64,000 nucleotides of DNA from Pseudomonas iranensis (GTDB lineage: Bacteria > Pseudomonadota > Gammaproteobacteria > Pseudomonadales > Pseudomonadaceae): NCBI RefSeq assembly GCF_014268585.2, contig NZ_CP077092.1, positions 4,377,501 to 4,441,500 of the forward strand. Direction: 5' to 3'. Of this stretch, positions 46,701-55,383 are shown piece by piece; the first letter of the stretch is position 1; the number at the start of each line of letters is the position of its first letter. The notes under the pieces were generated by a model. That model searched no databases and was not told the origin of the DNA. It saw only the letters and a program-made list of their open reading frames with translations. Made by a program: the position numbers and the translations under genes.

Positions 46701-47491
46701 GCCGCTTGCCCGATTGCCAGACGCTGTTGCTGGAACTGCATGGCGGCGTGCTGCACATCACCCTCAACCGCCCGGACAGCCGCAACGCGATGAGCCTGCA
46801 AATGGTCGCCGAACTGCGCGCGGTGCTGGCGGCGGTGCACGATGACCGCACAGTGCGGGCCTTGGTGCTCAGCGGTGCCGGCGGGCATTTTTGTGCCGGC
46901 GGCGACATCAAGGACATGGCCAGCGCACGGTCGCAGGGCGCAGACGCTTACCGCGAGTTGAACCGGGCGTTCGGTGCGTTACTGGAGGAAGCCCAGCACA
47001 CGCCGCAGGTGCTGATCTGCGTGTTGCAAGGCGCCGTGCTCGGCGGCGGCTTCGGCCTGGCCTGCGTCAGCGATGTTGCGATTAGCGATCACAAGGCGCA
47101 GTTCGGTTTGCCGGAAACCAGCCTCGGCCTGATCCCGGCGCAAATCGCACCGTTTGTGGCGCAACGGATCGGCCTCACGGAAACCCGCCGGCTCGCGCTG
47201 ACGGCGGCGCGTTTCGATGGCGCTGAGGCGCAGCGATTGGGGCTGGTGCATTTCGTTGAACAAGATGCGCAAGCGTTGGCCGAGCGACTGGATGAGGTCT
47301 TGCAACAGGTGCTGCGCTGCGCACCCGAAGCGAATGCGGTGACCAAAAAATTATTGCTGGCGAGTGCCGGACAGCCGTCCAGTGCATTGCTTGATGAGGC
47401 GGCGCAGTGGTTCAGCGCGGCGGTGACTGGAGACGAAGGAATCGAGGGGACCTTGGCATTCATGCAGAAACGCAAACCGGGGTGGGCCTGA
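46697..47491 (+). CDS. atuE: Isohexenylglutaconyl-CoA hydratase AtuE
   Basis: 264 residues of the crotonase family. Oxyanion-hole segments are SGAGGHFCAGGDIKDM (about 58-73) and GAVLGGGFGLACVSD (about 112-126), with the hydratase-type acidic residue in FGLPETSLGLIP. It adds water to isohexenylglutaconyl-CoA, the step parallel to methylglutaconyl-CoA hydratase (LiuC). It is coupled to atuD (ATGA). Confidence 0.9.
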   Translation: MSRLPDCQTLLLELHGGVLHITLNRPDSRNAMSLQMVAELRAVLAAVHDDRTVRALVLSGAGGHFCAGGDIKDMASARSQGADAYRELNRAFGALLEEAQHTPQVLICVLQGAVLGGGFGLACVSDVAISDHKAQFGLPETSLGLIPAQIAPFVAQRIGLTETRRLALTAARFDGAEAQRLGLVHFVEQDAQALAERLDEVLQQVLRCAPEANAVTKKLLLASAGQPSSALLDEAAQWFSAAVTGDEGIEGTLAFMQKRKPGWA

Positions 47492-47496
47492 AAAAG

Positions 47497-47570
47497 CATC
47501 GCGGGCAAGCCCGCTCCCACACGGATTCTCATTTGCTCAAATAACCTGTGGGAGCTGGCTTGCCAGCGAT
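47497..47570. repeat. Hybrid REPIN between atuE and atuF
   Basis: The left arm is CATCGCGGGCAAGCCCGCTC (from 47498) and the right arm (about 47546-47570) is GTGGGAGCTGGCTTGCCAGC. The two arms belong to different core classes, so the doublet is not perfectly symmetrical. It splits the atu operon with a 120-bp gap. Confidence 0.88.
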
Positions 47571-47611
47571 GAGGCCATCCCATTCACCGCTATCATTTCA
47601 GGAACCCCACC

Positions 47612-49573
47612 ATGCCCACCCTCCACAAAATCCTGATCGCCAACCGCGGTGAAATCGCCTGCCGCATCCAGCGCACGGCGCAGGCGCTGGGTTATCGCAC
47701 CGTCGCCGTTTTCAGCGACGCCGACGCCGATGCGCTACACGTACAAATGGCCGACCAAGCCGTGCACATCGGCCCGGCGCCGGTGCAGCAGTCGTACCTC
47801 AACATTGCGGCGATCCTCGACGCCGCCCGCCGCAGCGGCGCCGACGCGATTCACCCGGGCTACGGCTTCCTCTCGGAAAACGCCGATTTCGCCCGCGCCT
47901 GCGCCGAAGCCGGGCTGACTTTCATCGGCCCCAGCGTCGAAGCGATCGAACTGATGGGCAGCAAGCGCCTGTCGAAAATCGCCATGCTTGCCGCCGGCGT
48001 GCCGTGCATTGCCGGCTATCAAGGCGCAGCGCAGGACGACGCGACGCTGCTGGCCGAAGCCGAACGCATCGGCTATCCGCTGATGATCAAGGCCAGTGCC
48101 GGTGGCGGTGGACGTGGCATGCGCCTGGTGCACGAGGCCAGCGAACTGGCGGCGCAACTGCGCACCGCACGCTCCGAAGCAATGAACGGTTTCGGTAGCG
48201 ACGAGTTGATTCTCGAGCAGGCCTTGATCGAACCGCGCCATGTCGAAGTGCAGCTGTTCGGCGACCAGCACGGCCATCTGGTCTATCTCGGCGAACGTGA
48301 TTGCTCGATCCAGCGCCGCCATCAGAAAGTCATCGAAGAAGCGCCGTGCCCGGTGATGACCGCCGAGCTGCGCCAGGCCATGGGCGAAGCGGCGCTCAAG
48401 GCCGGGCGCGCGGTGGACTACGTCGGCGCCGGCACCGTGGAGTTCCTGCTCGACGCGCGCGGGCAGTTCTACTTTCTGGAAATGAACACCCGTCTGCAGG
48501 TCGAGCATCCGGTGACGGAAATGATCACCGGCCTCGATCTGGTCGCGTGGCAACTGCTGGTTGCCGAGGGCCAGCCGTTACCGCTGACGCAGGCACAGAT
48601 TCGTCTCGACGGTCACGCCATGGAAGTGCGCCTCTACGCTGAAGATCCCGCTGCGGATTTTCTTCCGCAAACCGGCCGAATTGCCGCATGGCAACCGGCT
48701 TCGGATCACGGGGCGCGGATCGATCACGGTCTGCTTGAAGGCCAGTCGGTCAGCCCGTTCTACGACCCGCTGCTGGGCAAACTGATCGCCCACGGCGCAA
48801 CCCGCGAAGAGGCGCGACGCAAATTGTTGCGGGCGGTGCAGGACACCGTGCTGCTTGGCGTGCAAAGCAACCAACGCTTGCTCGAAGGCCTGCTGCAACA
48901 TCCGCAGTTCATCAGCGGCGACTTCAGCACCGCTTTTATCCAGGAACATTTTTCCAGCCATGCCAGCCTCAACACTTATGTGCCGACGACGGCGCAACTG
49001 GCGATTGCCGTGGCGTTGTTCTACCAGGCCAGCGCCCTGCCCCATAGCGCCCCATTGAATGGCTGGCGCAACAACGCCAGCGTGCCGCTGCACTATCGAC
49101 TCGGCAGTGACGAGCAGAACTGGGCGCTATCAGTGCTGGCGCGCAAATCCGGCGAGTTGGTCGTGCAGGCTGGCGAAAGCACTGTGGTAGTGAAAATCAT
49201 TGAGCACGCCGCGCAATCGATCACCATTGAACTCGACGGCCTGCGCCAACGTCACGCCTATCGTCTGCACGATCGGCAGCTGTGGCTGTTCACCCATCCG
49301 GGCAGCCTGCGCCTGGAGGATCGAACTCATGCGCCGATCGACAGTCAGACCAGCGTCGCCTCCGGCATCCTGAAAGCCCCGATGGACGGTGCCATTGTCG
49401 ACGTGCTGGTCAGCGAGGGCAGTACGGTCAGCAAGGGTCAATTGCTGGTGGTGCTGGAGGCAATGAAAATGGAGCATCCGTTGAAGGCCGGCATCGATGG
49501 CGTGCTCAAACGGGTGCAAGTGAAGGTTGGCGATCAGGTAAAAAATCGTCAGGTTCTGTTGCAGGTCGAGTAG
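47612..49573 (+). CDS. atuF: Geranyl-CoA carboxylase alpha (biotin) subunit AtuF
   Basis: 653 residues: biotin carboxylase domain (1-450; ANRGEIACRI, ATP-grasp KASAGGGGRGMRLV, and EMNTRLQVEHPVTEM with the catalytic Arg), a linker, and a C-terminal biotin-carrier domain with the biotinylated lysine in LEAMKMEHPL (about residue 619). It charges biotin with bicarbonate and ATP for AtuC. Only a REPIN separates it from atuE. atuG and atuH, which follow in P. aeruginosa, are absent: the next gene is an exonuclease. Confidence 0.92.
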   Translation: MPTLHKILIANRGEIACRIQRTAQALGYRTVAVFSDADADALHVQMADQAVHIGPAPVQQSYLNIAAILDAARRSGADAIHPGYGFLSENADFARACAEAGLTFIGPSVEAIELMGSKRLSKIAMLAAGVPCIAGYQGAAQDDATLLAEAERIGYPLMIKASAGGGGRGMRLVHEASELAAQLRTARSEAMNGFGSDELILEQALIEPRHVEVQLFGDQHGHLVYLGERDCSIQRRHQKVIEEAPCPVMTAELRQAMGEAALKAGRAVDYVGAGTVEFLLDARGQFYFLEMNTRLQVEHPVTEMITGLDLVAWQLLVAEGQPLPLTQAQIRLDGHAMEVRLYAEDPAADFLPQTGRIAAWQPASDHGARIDHGLLEGQSVSPFYDPLLGKLIAHGATREEARRKLLRAVQDTVLLGVQSNQRLLEGLLQHPQFISGDFSTAFIQEHFSSHASLNTYVPTTAQLAIAVALFYQASALPHSAPLNGWRNNASVPLHYRLGSDEQNWALSVLARKSGELVVQAGESTVVVKIIEHAAQSITIELDGLRQRHAYRLHDRQLWLFTHPGSLRLEDRTHAPIDSQTSVASGILKAPMDGAIVDVLVSEGSTVSKGQLLVVLEAMKMEHPLKAGIDGVLKRVQVKVGDQVKNRQVLLQVE

Positions 49574-49643
49574 TCGCCCGGGCACAAGCGCGGGGTTTGA
49601 CTACGCTCTGATAAATCAGAACGCGGAAATCAGGAACCCTGCG

Positions 49644-50186
49644 ATGCCCCATTGGCTGGTCATAGATCTGGAAGCCACCACAGACGAGGGTGGCTGGCCG
49701 GTCACGGAAATGGAAATTATCGAGATCGGTGCGACCCTGGTCGACCGCGCCGGGCGCGAGCAGGATCACTTCCAGCGCTTCGTCAAACCGACCCGCCGGC
49801 CATTGCTGACGCCATTCTGTCGGGAGCTGACACACATCACCCAGGCCAACATCGATTCGGCGCAACCGCTGAGCGAGGTCTGGCCGGCCTTTGAGCGTTG
49901 GCTCGCGCAGCATCAAACCCGTCTGGAAGGCTGGGCCAGTTGGGGCGGTTACGATCGCCAGCAATTGCTGCAGGAGTGGCAACGCCTGAACATCGACAGC
50001 GGCCTGAGCAAAGTCCCGCACATGAACCTCAAGCAGCGCTTCGCCAAGGCCCGGCGCCTGGAACGACCGTTGGGGCTCAATGGCGCGCTGCAACTGGCGG
50101 GCATGCAGTTCAACGGCCAACAACATCGCGCGCTGGAAGATGCCCGCAATACCGCACGGTTATTGCCGCTGGTCCTGCCGCTTTAG
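49644..50186 (+). CDS. DEDDh-type 3'-5' exonuclease
   Basis: 180 residues. The three exonuclease motifs are visible: VIDLEATTDE (acidic pair), the central segment with GYDRQQL, and HRALEDARNTARLL with the general-base His and last Asp. It resembles the ERI1/KapD group, which trims RNA 3' ends. It stands alone after atuF. The ATG at 49644 follows CAGGAACCC. Confidence 0.9.
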   Translation: MPHWLVIDLEATTDEGGWPVTEMEIIEIGATLVDRAGREQDHFQRFVKPTRRPLLTPFCRELTHITQANIDSAQPLSEVWPAFERWLAQHQTRLEGWASWGGYDRQQLLQEWQRLNIDSGLSKVPHMNLKQRFAKARRLERPLGLNGALQLAGMQFNGQQHRALEDARNTARLLPLVLPL

Positions 50187-50257
50187 GCGCGTGACGGCGC
50201 GAAAAGCCTTGTGCATACTGGCCGCCCCCTTTTAAGCCCTTTTCGAGGAATCCGCCC

Positions 50258-50542
50258 ATGTTTAAAGTCAACGAGTACTTCGACGGCACCGTCAAGTCGA
50301 TCGCCTTTGGCACCGCTGAAGGTCCGGCGACCATTGGCGTCATGGCCCCGGGCGAATACGAATTCGGCACCAGCCAGCGCGAGATCATGCATGTGGTTTC
50401 CGGCGCGCTGAGCGTAAAACTGCCAGACAGCAGCGACTGGGAAACCTTCGCCGCCGGCAGCCAGTTCAACGTCCCGGCCAACAGCAAGTTCCAGCTGAAG
50501 GTCGCGGTCGATACCGCTTACCTGTGCGAATACCGCGGCTGA
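50258..50542 (+). CDS. ppnP: Pyrimidine/purine nucleoside phosphorylase PpnP
   Basis: 94 residues, a single cupin-like DUF1255 domain: [40 protein letters not shown] and [13 protein letters not shown]. PpnP cleaves a broad range of nucleosides with phosphate in E. coli. GAGGAA precedes the ATG, and a strong terminator follows. Confidence 0.94.
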   Translation: MFKVNEYFDGTVKSIAFGTAEGPATIGVMAPGEYEFGTSQREIMHVVSGALSVKLPDSSDWETFAAGSQFNVPANSKFQLKVAVDTAYLCEYRG

Positions 50543-50564
50543 TCCCGCCGGTTTCACAGCGCAA

Positions 50565-50599
50565 AAAAATGCCCGCGTCCAAAAGACCCGGGCATTTTT
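50565..50599. terminator. Bidirectional Rho-independent terminator
   Basis: AAAAATGCCCG (50565-50575) pairs with CGGGCATTTTT (50589-50599), giving T-runs on both strands between the convergent ppnP and MOSC genes. Confidence 0.9.
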
Positions 50600-50614
50600 C
50601 GTTTCAGGGAAACT

Positions 50615-51421
50615 CTATTCGAGAATTTCCACCGGCATGCCGACTTCCAGGCGCCCGTTGCCGTCATTGACCAGATTCTGCCCGAACATCGCGCCATCGG
50701 CGGTGCTGCGGTGTTTCTGCAACGTCGCGAACGGCTCACGATCGGTGCTGCGCTCACCGGTTTGCGGGTCGACGGTCGTCATGATGCAACGCGCACATGG
50801 CTTGACCACGCGGAATTCGATATCGCCGATGCGAATGCGTTTCCATTGGTCCTCGGCGTAAGGCGCGCTGCCTTCGATCACCAGATTCGGACGGAAGCGC
50901 AGCATCTCCAGCTCTCGCCCTACCGTTTCCGAGAGCGCCAGCCGCGAAGCTTCGCCGATCAGCAGCAATGGATAACCGTCGGCGAACGCCACTTGATCGT
51001 CGTCCTTGCCGAAACCCGACTGCGTGGTGCGTGCCCGCTCCAGCGGCATCTGCACCAGACGTGTCGGCTTGCCGAGGAAGTCGCTGATAAACCGCGCGGC
51101 TTGATCACCGGCGTCCGGCACCCGCAGGGTGTCACGCCAGATCGTCACACCGCGCAGCTCGGCGTCGGCAGCGGGCAGCGCGACTTCGATAGATCCCTGC
51201 TCGGGAGCGCTGAGGGTCAGACCGCCGCTGGCATTCCATAACGCCGACAACTGACTCATCCTCGCTTCGGCACGCTGGGTCAGAAAGCGCCCGCTGGCCT
51301 CGTCCACCAGCATCCAGCGTCGGTCGCCCGCCAGCCCGAGCTTGTCCAGCTCGATGCTTTGCAGGATTTCGCCCTTGCCGGATTTCAACGGGTAACGATA
51401 AAGCGCGCTCAGACGCAGCAT
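50615..51421 (-). CDS. MOSC domain protein (YcbX/mARC-like)
   Basis: 268 residues: an N-terminal MOSC beta-barrel (LYRYPLKSGKGEILQSIELDKLGLAGDRRWMLVD, 1-115) and a C-terminal MOSC domain with the molybdenum-cofactor cysteine in VVKPCARCIMTTVDPQTGE (about 208-211). Members bind Mo cofactor and reduce N-hydroxylated bases. The 2Fe-2S C-terminal domain of YcbX is absent. Mo-cofactor genes moeA, moaB and mobA lie 6 kb away. Confidence 0.92.
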   Translation of the reverse strand: MLRLSALYRYPLKSGKGEILQSIELDKLGLAGDRRWMLVDEASGRFLTQRAEARMSQLSALWNASGGLTLSAPEQGSIEVALPAADAELRGVTIWRDTLRVPDAGDQAARFISDFLGKPTRLVQMPLERARTTQSGFGKDDDQVAFADGYPLLLIGEASRLALSETVGRELEMLRFRPNLVIEGSAPYAEDQWKRIRIGDIEFRVVKPCARCIMTTVDPQTGERSTDREPFATLQKHRSTADGAMFGQNLVNDGNGRLEVGMPVEILE

Positions 51422-51508
51422 GGCCAGCTTCCTTGGAGGAAAAACGCCACCCTATACGAGCTCGATCTGGAATCAAAGACCATGCTCACTTCTACAATGG
51501 GTGTGTGG

Positions 51509-52444
51509 TCAGGCCGGCACGGCGTCGAGCATCAGACGCTGGCGCACCACGTCGACCAGTTTGTCCGGCTGGAATTTGGAGAGGAAGTTGTCGCAACCGA
51601 CCTTCTTCACCATCGAGTCGTTGAAACTGCCGGACAGCGAGGTGTGCAGTACGACGTACAGGCCACGCAGGCGAGGGTCGTTGCGGATCTCCGTGGTCAG
51701 GCGATAACCGTCCATTTCCGGCATTTCCGCGTCGGTGAAAATCATCAGCAGTTTGTCAGTCATGTGCACGCCGGTATCGGCCCAGGCCTTGAGCATGTTC
51801 AAGGCTTTCAGACCGTCGCTGGCAATGTGCATTTTCACCCCAAGCTGGCCGAGGGTATCGCGCAATTGCGATAGCGCTACGTTGGAGTCGTCCACCAACA
51901 ACACTTCGCGGCCACGGGCGCGCTCCAGTACCGGGTCGTCGAGTTTCTCGCGCGAGACCTTGGCGTTGTACGGGACGATTTCAGCGAGGACTTTCTCGAC
52001 GTCGATGATCTCCACCAGTTGATCGTCGACCTTGCTGATCGCGGTCAGATAATGCTGGCGGCCGGCACTGGTCGGCGGCGGCAGAATGGCTTCCCAGTTC
52101 ATGTTGACGATGCGGTCGACACCGCCGACGAGGAAGGCCTGCACCGAACGGTTGTATTCGGTGACGATGATCGTGCTGTTCGGGCCCGGCACCAGCGGGC
52201 GCATACCGATTGCCTGGGACAGGTCGATCACCGGCAAGGTCTGTCCGCGCAGATTGACCACGCCGCAGACGAAAGGATGACGCTGCGGCATCAGGGTCAG
52301 CTTGGGCAGTTGCAGCACTTCCTGAACCTTGAACACGTTGATCGCGAACAGCTGGCGTCCGGCCAGGCGAAACATGAGGATTTCCAGGCGATTCTCACCC
52401 ACCAGTTGCGTGCGTTGGTCTACCGTGTCGAGAATGCCGGCCAT
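51509..52444 (-). CDS. cheV: Chemotaxis protein CheV
   Basis: 311 residues: a CheW-like domain (about 15-160; FRLAGRQLFAINVFKVQEVLQ ... CGVVNLRGQTLPVIDLSQA) fused to a receiver domain (about 178-305; REVLLVDDSNVALSQLRDTL, phosphorylated Asp in MIFTDAEMPEMDGY, then HTSLSG and SKFQPDKL). CheV couples receptors to CheA and tunes adaptation. I used the ATG at 52444, six bases after AGGAG; ATG 52477 lacks such a site. A FliA-type promoter lies about 40 bp upstream, placing it in the late flagellar/chemotaxis regulon. Confidence 0.92.
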   Translation of the reverse strand: MAGILDTVDQRTQLVGENRLEILMFRLAGRQLFAINVFKVQEVLQLPKLTLMPQRHPFVCGVVNLRGQTLPVIDLSQAIGMRPLVPGPNSTIIVTEYNRSVQAFLVGGVDRIVNMNWEAILPPPTSAGRQHYLTAISKVDDQLVEIIDVEKVLAEIVPYNAKVSREKLDDPVLERARGREVLLVDDSNVALSQLRDTLGQLGVKMHIASDGLKALNMLKAWADTGVHMTDKLLMIFTDAEMPEMDGYRLTTEIRNDPRLRGLYVVLHTSLSGSFNDSMVKKVGCDNFLSKFQPDKLVDVVRQRLMLDAVPA

Positions 52445-52486
52445 CAATGACTCCTGGGCTTGTTCTGATGAATTCACTATGGGGGT

Positions 52487-52513
52487 TTATCGGCTGCATT
52501 CAGCTAATCTTGA
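52487..52513 (-). promoter_or_regulatory. FliA (sigma-28) promoter of cheV
   Basis: On the minus strand GCCGATAA (52487-52494), the exact sigma-28 -10 consensus, is preceded after 11 bp by TCAAGATT (52506-52513), six of eight positions matching TAAAGTTT. Confidence 0.82.
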
Positions 52514-52554
52514 TTGCTGTAAAGCGCGCCGCTAAAAATGCCACAAACGGCCAT

Positions 52555-52573
52555 TGATGTCACACTGACATCA
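52555..52573. promoter_or_regulatory. Perfect 19-bp palindrome
   Basis: TGATGTCACACTGACATCA: 8-bp perfect arms around CAC, between cheV and the HPt-like gene. It has operator-like dimensions; the regulator is not known to me. Confidence 0.55.
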
Positions 52574-52649
52574 TGCTTTACTGGCAATCGTGATTTCATC
52601 TGCTAGATTCATTGCGGCGCGACCTCGGTTTGCACGTTAGGTTCCCGCG

Positions 52650-52668
52650 CCTAAGGGATTCCCCTAGG
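52650..52668. promoter_or_regulatory. Imperfect 19-bp palindrome
   Basis: CCTAAGGGATTCCCCTAGG with near-matched arms, 231 bp before the HPt-like start. A small hairpin ATCAGG/CCTGAT (52673-52689) follows. The rest of the 454-bp cheV to HPt-like gap shows no further gene I can support. Confidence 0.5.
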
Positions 52669-52898
52669 ATCAATCAGGCCCAACCTGATATTCGCCATTT
52701 CCAATAGCCATTACTGTGACGCCATTCTCATTGCATGAACGGAGTCAGGCTATTGTGTGCGATCGCAATTCAGTGGCAACCCACCCTCTGGAACCCCTCG
52801 GTCCGTGCACCTGCACCGCCGGGCGCGATCTGCCGACGATTCACGATCGTCGCCACACACGGCCATCCGTCAACCAACACGACGTGGTGGAGATGAAC

Positions 52899-53369
52899 AT
52901 GCCAATCGACCGTAAAGACTGGGCGCAACGCTTCCCCGAATTTCTGGTCGAGGCCGAAACGCTTCTCGCCAAGTCCGAAGAATGCCTGAGCCATCTGCAA
53001 CTGATCAGCAATGACAAGGATGCCATCGACTGCATGCTCGGCACTCTGCTGAAGCTTGCTGGCCGCGCCGAAGCCTTGGCACTGGAAGCAATCTCCGAGT
53101 TTTCCCTGCACATCTACAGTCTGCTGAATCTGACCCAGGATCGCGTCGACCTGCACGAACAGGCCCTCGATGCCTTGCGAGACTGTTTCACCCTGATGGC
53201 ATGGCAGCTTGAGCTGGTCGATCATAAAACCGGACAACTGAGTCTTGATGGCAGCGAGCAGACAGCCCTGCTTGAGGCCTTCGCGGCACAAATGGGCCAG
53301 GACACGTTCGAGCCGAAGATGATGAGCAAACGTTTGCTCTCTTCGCCCTTTACCGCGCATCAGGCTTAA
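52899..53369 (+). CDS. HPt-like helical protein without phospho-histidine
   Basis: 156 residues from ATG 52899, six bases after GGAG; ATG 52893 abuts the ribosome-binding site and further upstream starts give unlikely N-termini. The middle (about 13-110: FPEFLVEAETLLAKSEECLSHL, then DCMLGTLLKLAGRAEALALEAISEF) has the helical pattern of a histidine phosphotransfer domain, but the HxxKG core is replaced (TLLKLAG), so phosphorelay by the usual His is not possible. It may be an unrelated four-helix protein. It sits between cheV and a NarX/NarL-type two-component pair. Confidence 0.6.
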   Translation: MPIDRKDWAQRFPEFLVEAETLLAKSEECLSHLQLISNDKDAIDCMLGTLLKLAGRAEALALEAISEFSLHIYSLLNLTQDRVDLHEQALDALRDCFTLMAWQLELVDHKTGQLSLDGSEQTALLEAFAAQMGQDTFEPKMMSKRLLSSPFTAHQA

Positions 53370-53833
53370 GCCTGCAATCCGCGATATTGTCGCAAATGAA
53401 TGCTTCGTACCTGAAAGCGACAATCCGGGGCAAATAATCTGCCCGACCAACGGCTGATTTCCAGATGCCGCCATCAGGGTTTTCCCTGTGTGCTCCCAGA
53501 GACACTTCCAGGCAAAATCGAAGTCGTCCAACTACAAGAACTCCAACTTTTTCCAATATGGAACTTGCGTCCACGATCCGGTATTTCCTGACTGAATGGA
53601 CATATATAGTGACCGCGACCAACGGTATGTTAAGTGGTATTATGCCGCCGGTTAATTACCTGCCGTTTAATGGCACAGTGACTCCAGCGTTTCATTAGCA
53701 ATGTTATTGCCGGTCAATGATTGCTTAACGAATGCGGTATGAATCAATAACATAATTGACAGTATTTCCACACAGAGATCCGCCAGTCACCGGTCGGTCT
53801 GCCCGCAGCGAACATCCATTGGCTCCATCCGTT
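53370..53833. other. AT-rich intergenic region with a distant inverted repeat
   Basis: 464 bp without a supported gene. ATGTTATTG (53701-53709) and CAATAACAT (53745-53753) are perfect inverted repeats 35 bp apart, 80 bp before the kinase start. A small open frame (about 53560-53698, MELASTIRYFLTEW...) lacks a ribosome-binding site. The composition is more AT-rich than the flanks, fitting a promoter region. Confidence 0.5.
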
Positions 53834-54727
53834 ATGTACGCCAGTCTGAAGTCACTCATTACATGGCCACCTTCTCGGGAAAACGCCCGGCGCTTCACAC
53901 TTGTTCTGTGTGTTCTGGCGACCTTGGGCAGTCTGCTGGCGTATGTTGTTTCCGCACGCCTGCCCTTGGGATTGCTGGCACTCGACGTTGCCGCCACCGC
54001 GTGCGTCTGGGTGCAATATCGCTTGTCGCGCAAATCGATCAAGTTTCAGCCACAAGAGCTGGCTGATCGACTGCTGCAAGTCCAGGAAAACGAGCGCCAT
54101 CGCCTCAGCCGTGAATTGCACGACGATATCGGCCAGTTGCTCACCGCCGCCAAGCTGCAAAGTGACTGGCTCAAACGCCGCCTGCCGGAAGATCTGCAGG
54201 AACAATGCAAGGTGCTCTGCGACACGCTGGATGAAACCCTGAACAAGGTACGGGACGTCTCGGCGATTCTCAATCCACGTCAATTGACCAGCCTGGGCCT
54301 TGAAGCCAGCCTGCGTGCGCACTTGCTCAAGACACTGGCCAACACGCCGGTCAACTGGAGTCTCGATTGCCAGCAACGGCTCAACGGCATTCCCGAGGAA
54401 ATGGCCGTCGCGGCGTTTCGCATCGCCCAGGAAGCCGTGACCAACATCCTCCGGCACGCACAGGCAAAAAACCTGTTGATTCGGGTACAGCGATTGCCGC
54501 AAGGTCTGACGCTGTTGATCAGTGATGACGGCCTGGGTTTTGCTCCGGCGGCCGACCCGGCCAGAGAAGGCCAACGCGGCATGGCCGGAATGGCCGAGCG
54601 TATCGAACAACTGGGCGGCACATTGAGCGTTATCAGCGAGCCGGGCAAAGGCACTCGAATCGAAGCACTATTCCCGTGGGCGCCTCGGGCACTCGAACGG
54701 GCCAGTACGAATAAGGTTATGCGTTGA
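53834..54727 (+). CDS. NarX/DegS-type sensor histidine kinase
   Basis: 297 residues from ATG 53834. Two N-terminal membrane helices (about 20-60), then a HisKA_3 domain with the phospho-His in NERHRLSRELHDDIGQLLTA (about 100) and the ATPase motifs AFRIAQEAVTNILRHAQA and ISDDGLGF ... GMAGMAERIEQLGG. It has almost no periplasmic domain, so the signal is probably membrane or cytoplasmic. Its stop overlaps the regulator start by 4 nt (TTGA). Confidence 0.88.
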   Translation: MYASLKSLITWPPSRENARRFTLVLCVLATLGSLLAYVVSARLPLGLLALDVAATACVWVQYRLSRKSIKFQPQELADRLLQVQENERHRLSRELHDDIGQLLTAAKLQSDWLKRRLPEDLQEQCKVLCDTLDETLNKVRDVSAILNPRQLTSLGLEASLRAHLLKTLANTPVNWSLDCQQRLNGIPEEMAVAAFRIAQEAVTNILRHAQAKNLLIRVQRLPQGLTLLISDDGLGFAPAADPAREGQRGMAGMAERIEQLGGTLSVISEPGKGTRIEALFPWAPRALERASTNKVMR

Positions 54728-55383
54728 CTTGTAACTTACTTCTGGTGGATGACCACTCGCTGATCAGAGCCGGCGTGCGCGCTCTGGTACTGGATATTCC
54801 CGGTTACGCGGTAATCGGCGAAGCCAGTGATGGTTCGCAATTGCTTGAAATGGTCGAGCAATTGAGCCCGGACATCGTATTGCTGGACATCTCGATGAGA
54901 GAAACCGGTGGCCTGGAAGCGCTGCAACGGCTCAAGCGCGTGCGGCCGCAGAGCAAAGTGCTGATTCTGTCGATGCACACCGATCCGGCGCTGATCATGC
55001 AGGCGCTGGAGTCCGGTGCCCATGGCTACCTGCTCAAGGACACCACGGCCACCGAGCTCGAGCACGCGCTGGAAGCCCTGCGCAACAACGAACGCTACCT
55101 CAGCCCGGCCATCGCTCATACGGTGATCAATCAGGCACTGACCCGAAACCAGAAAAGCCAGCCGGACATCGCCGATTCGCACAATCTGACCGCGCGCCAG
55201 CTGGAAATCCTTCGCCTGATCGTGCGCGGCAAATCGACCCGGGAAATTGCCAACGGTCTGGGCTTGAGCGTCAAGACCGTCGAAACCCACCGCGCGCAGA
55301 TCATGAAACGCCTGCAAATCTACGACGTGGCGGGTCTGGTGCTGTTCGCCGTGCGTGAGCAGATCATCAGCCTTGATGACTGA
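54724..55383 (+). CDS. NarL/FixJ-type response regulator
   Basis: 219 residues. A receiver domain (LLLVDDHSLIRAGVRAL; phospho-Asp in DIVLLDISMRETGG, about 55; SMHTDP; GYLLKD) and a C-terminal LuxR helix-turn-helix (LTARQLEILRLIVRGKSTREIANGLGLSVKTVETHRAQIMKRL). It starts at TTG 54724, translationally coupled to the kinase. The reading frame ends 17 bp inside the convergent yegS gene. Confidence 0.9.
   Translation: MTCNLLLVDDHSLIRAGVRALVLDIPGYAVIGEASDGSQLLEMVEQLSPDIVLLDISMRETGGLEALQRLKRVRPQSKVLILSMHTDPALIMQALESGAHGYLLKDTTATELEHALEALRNNERYLSPAIAHTVINQALTRNQKSQPDIADSHNLTARQLEILRLIVRGKSTREIANGLGLSVKTVETHRAQIMKRLQIYDVAGLVLFAVREQIISLDD

Noticed and set aside
53560..53698. Short open frame MELASTIRYFLTEW...
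   Set aside because: No ribosome-binding site, no recognised homologue, AT-rich promoter-like region.
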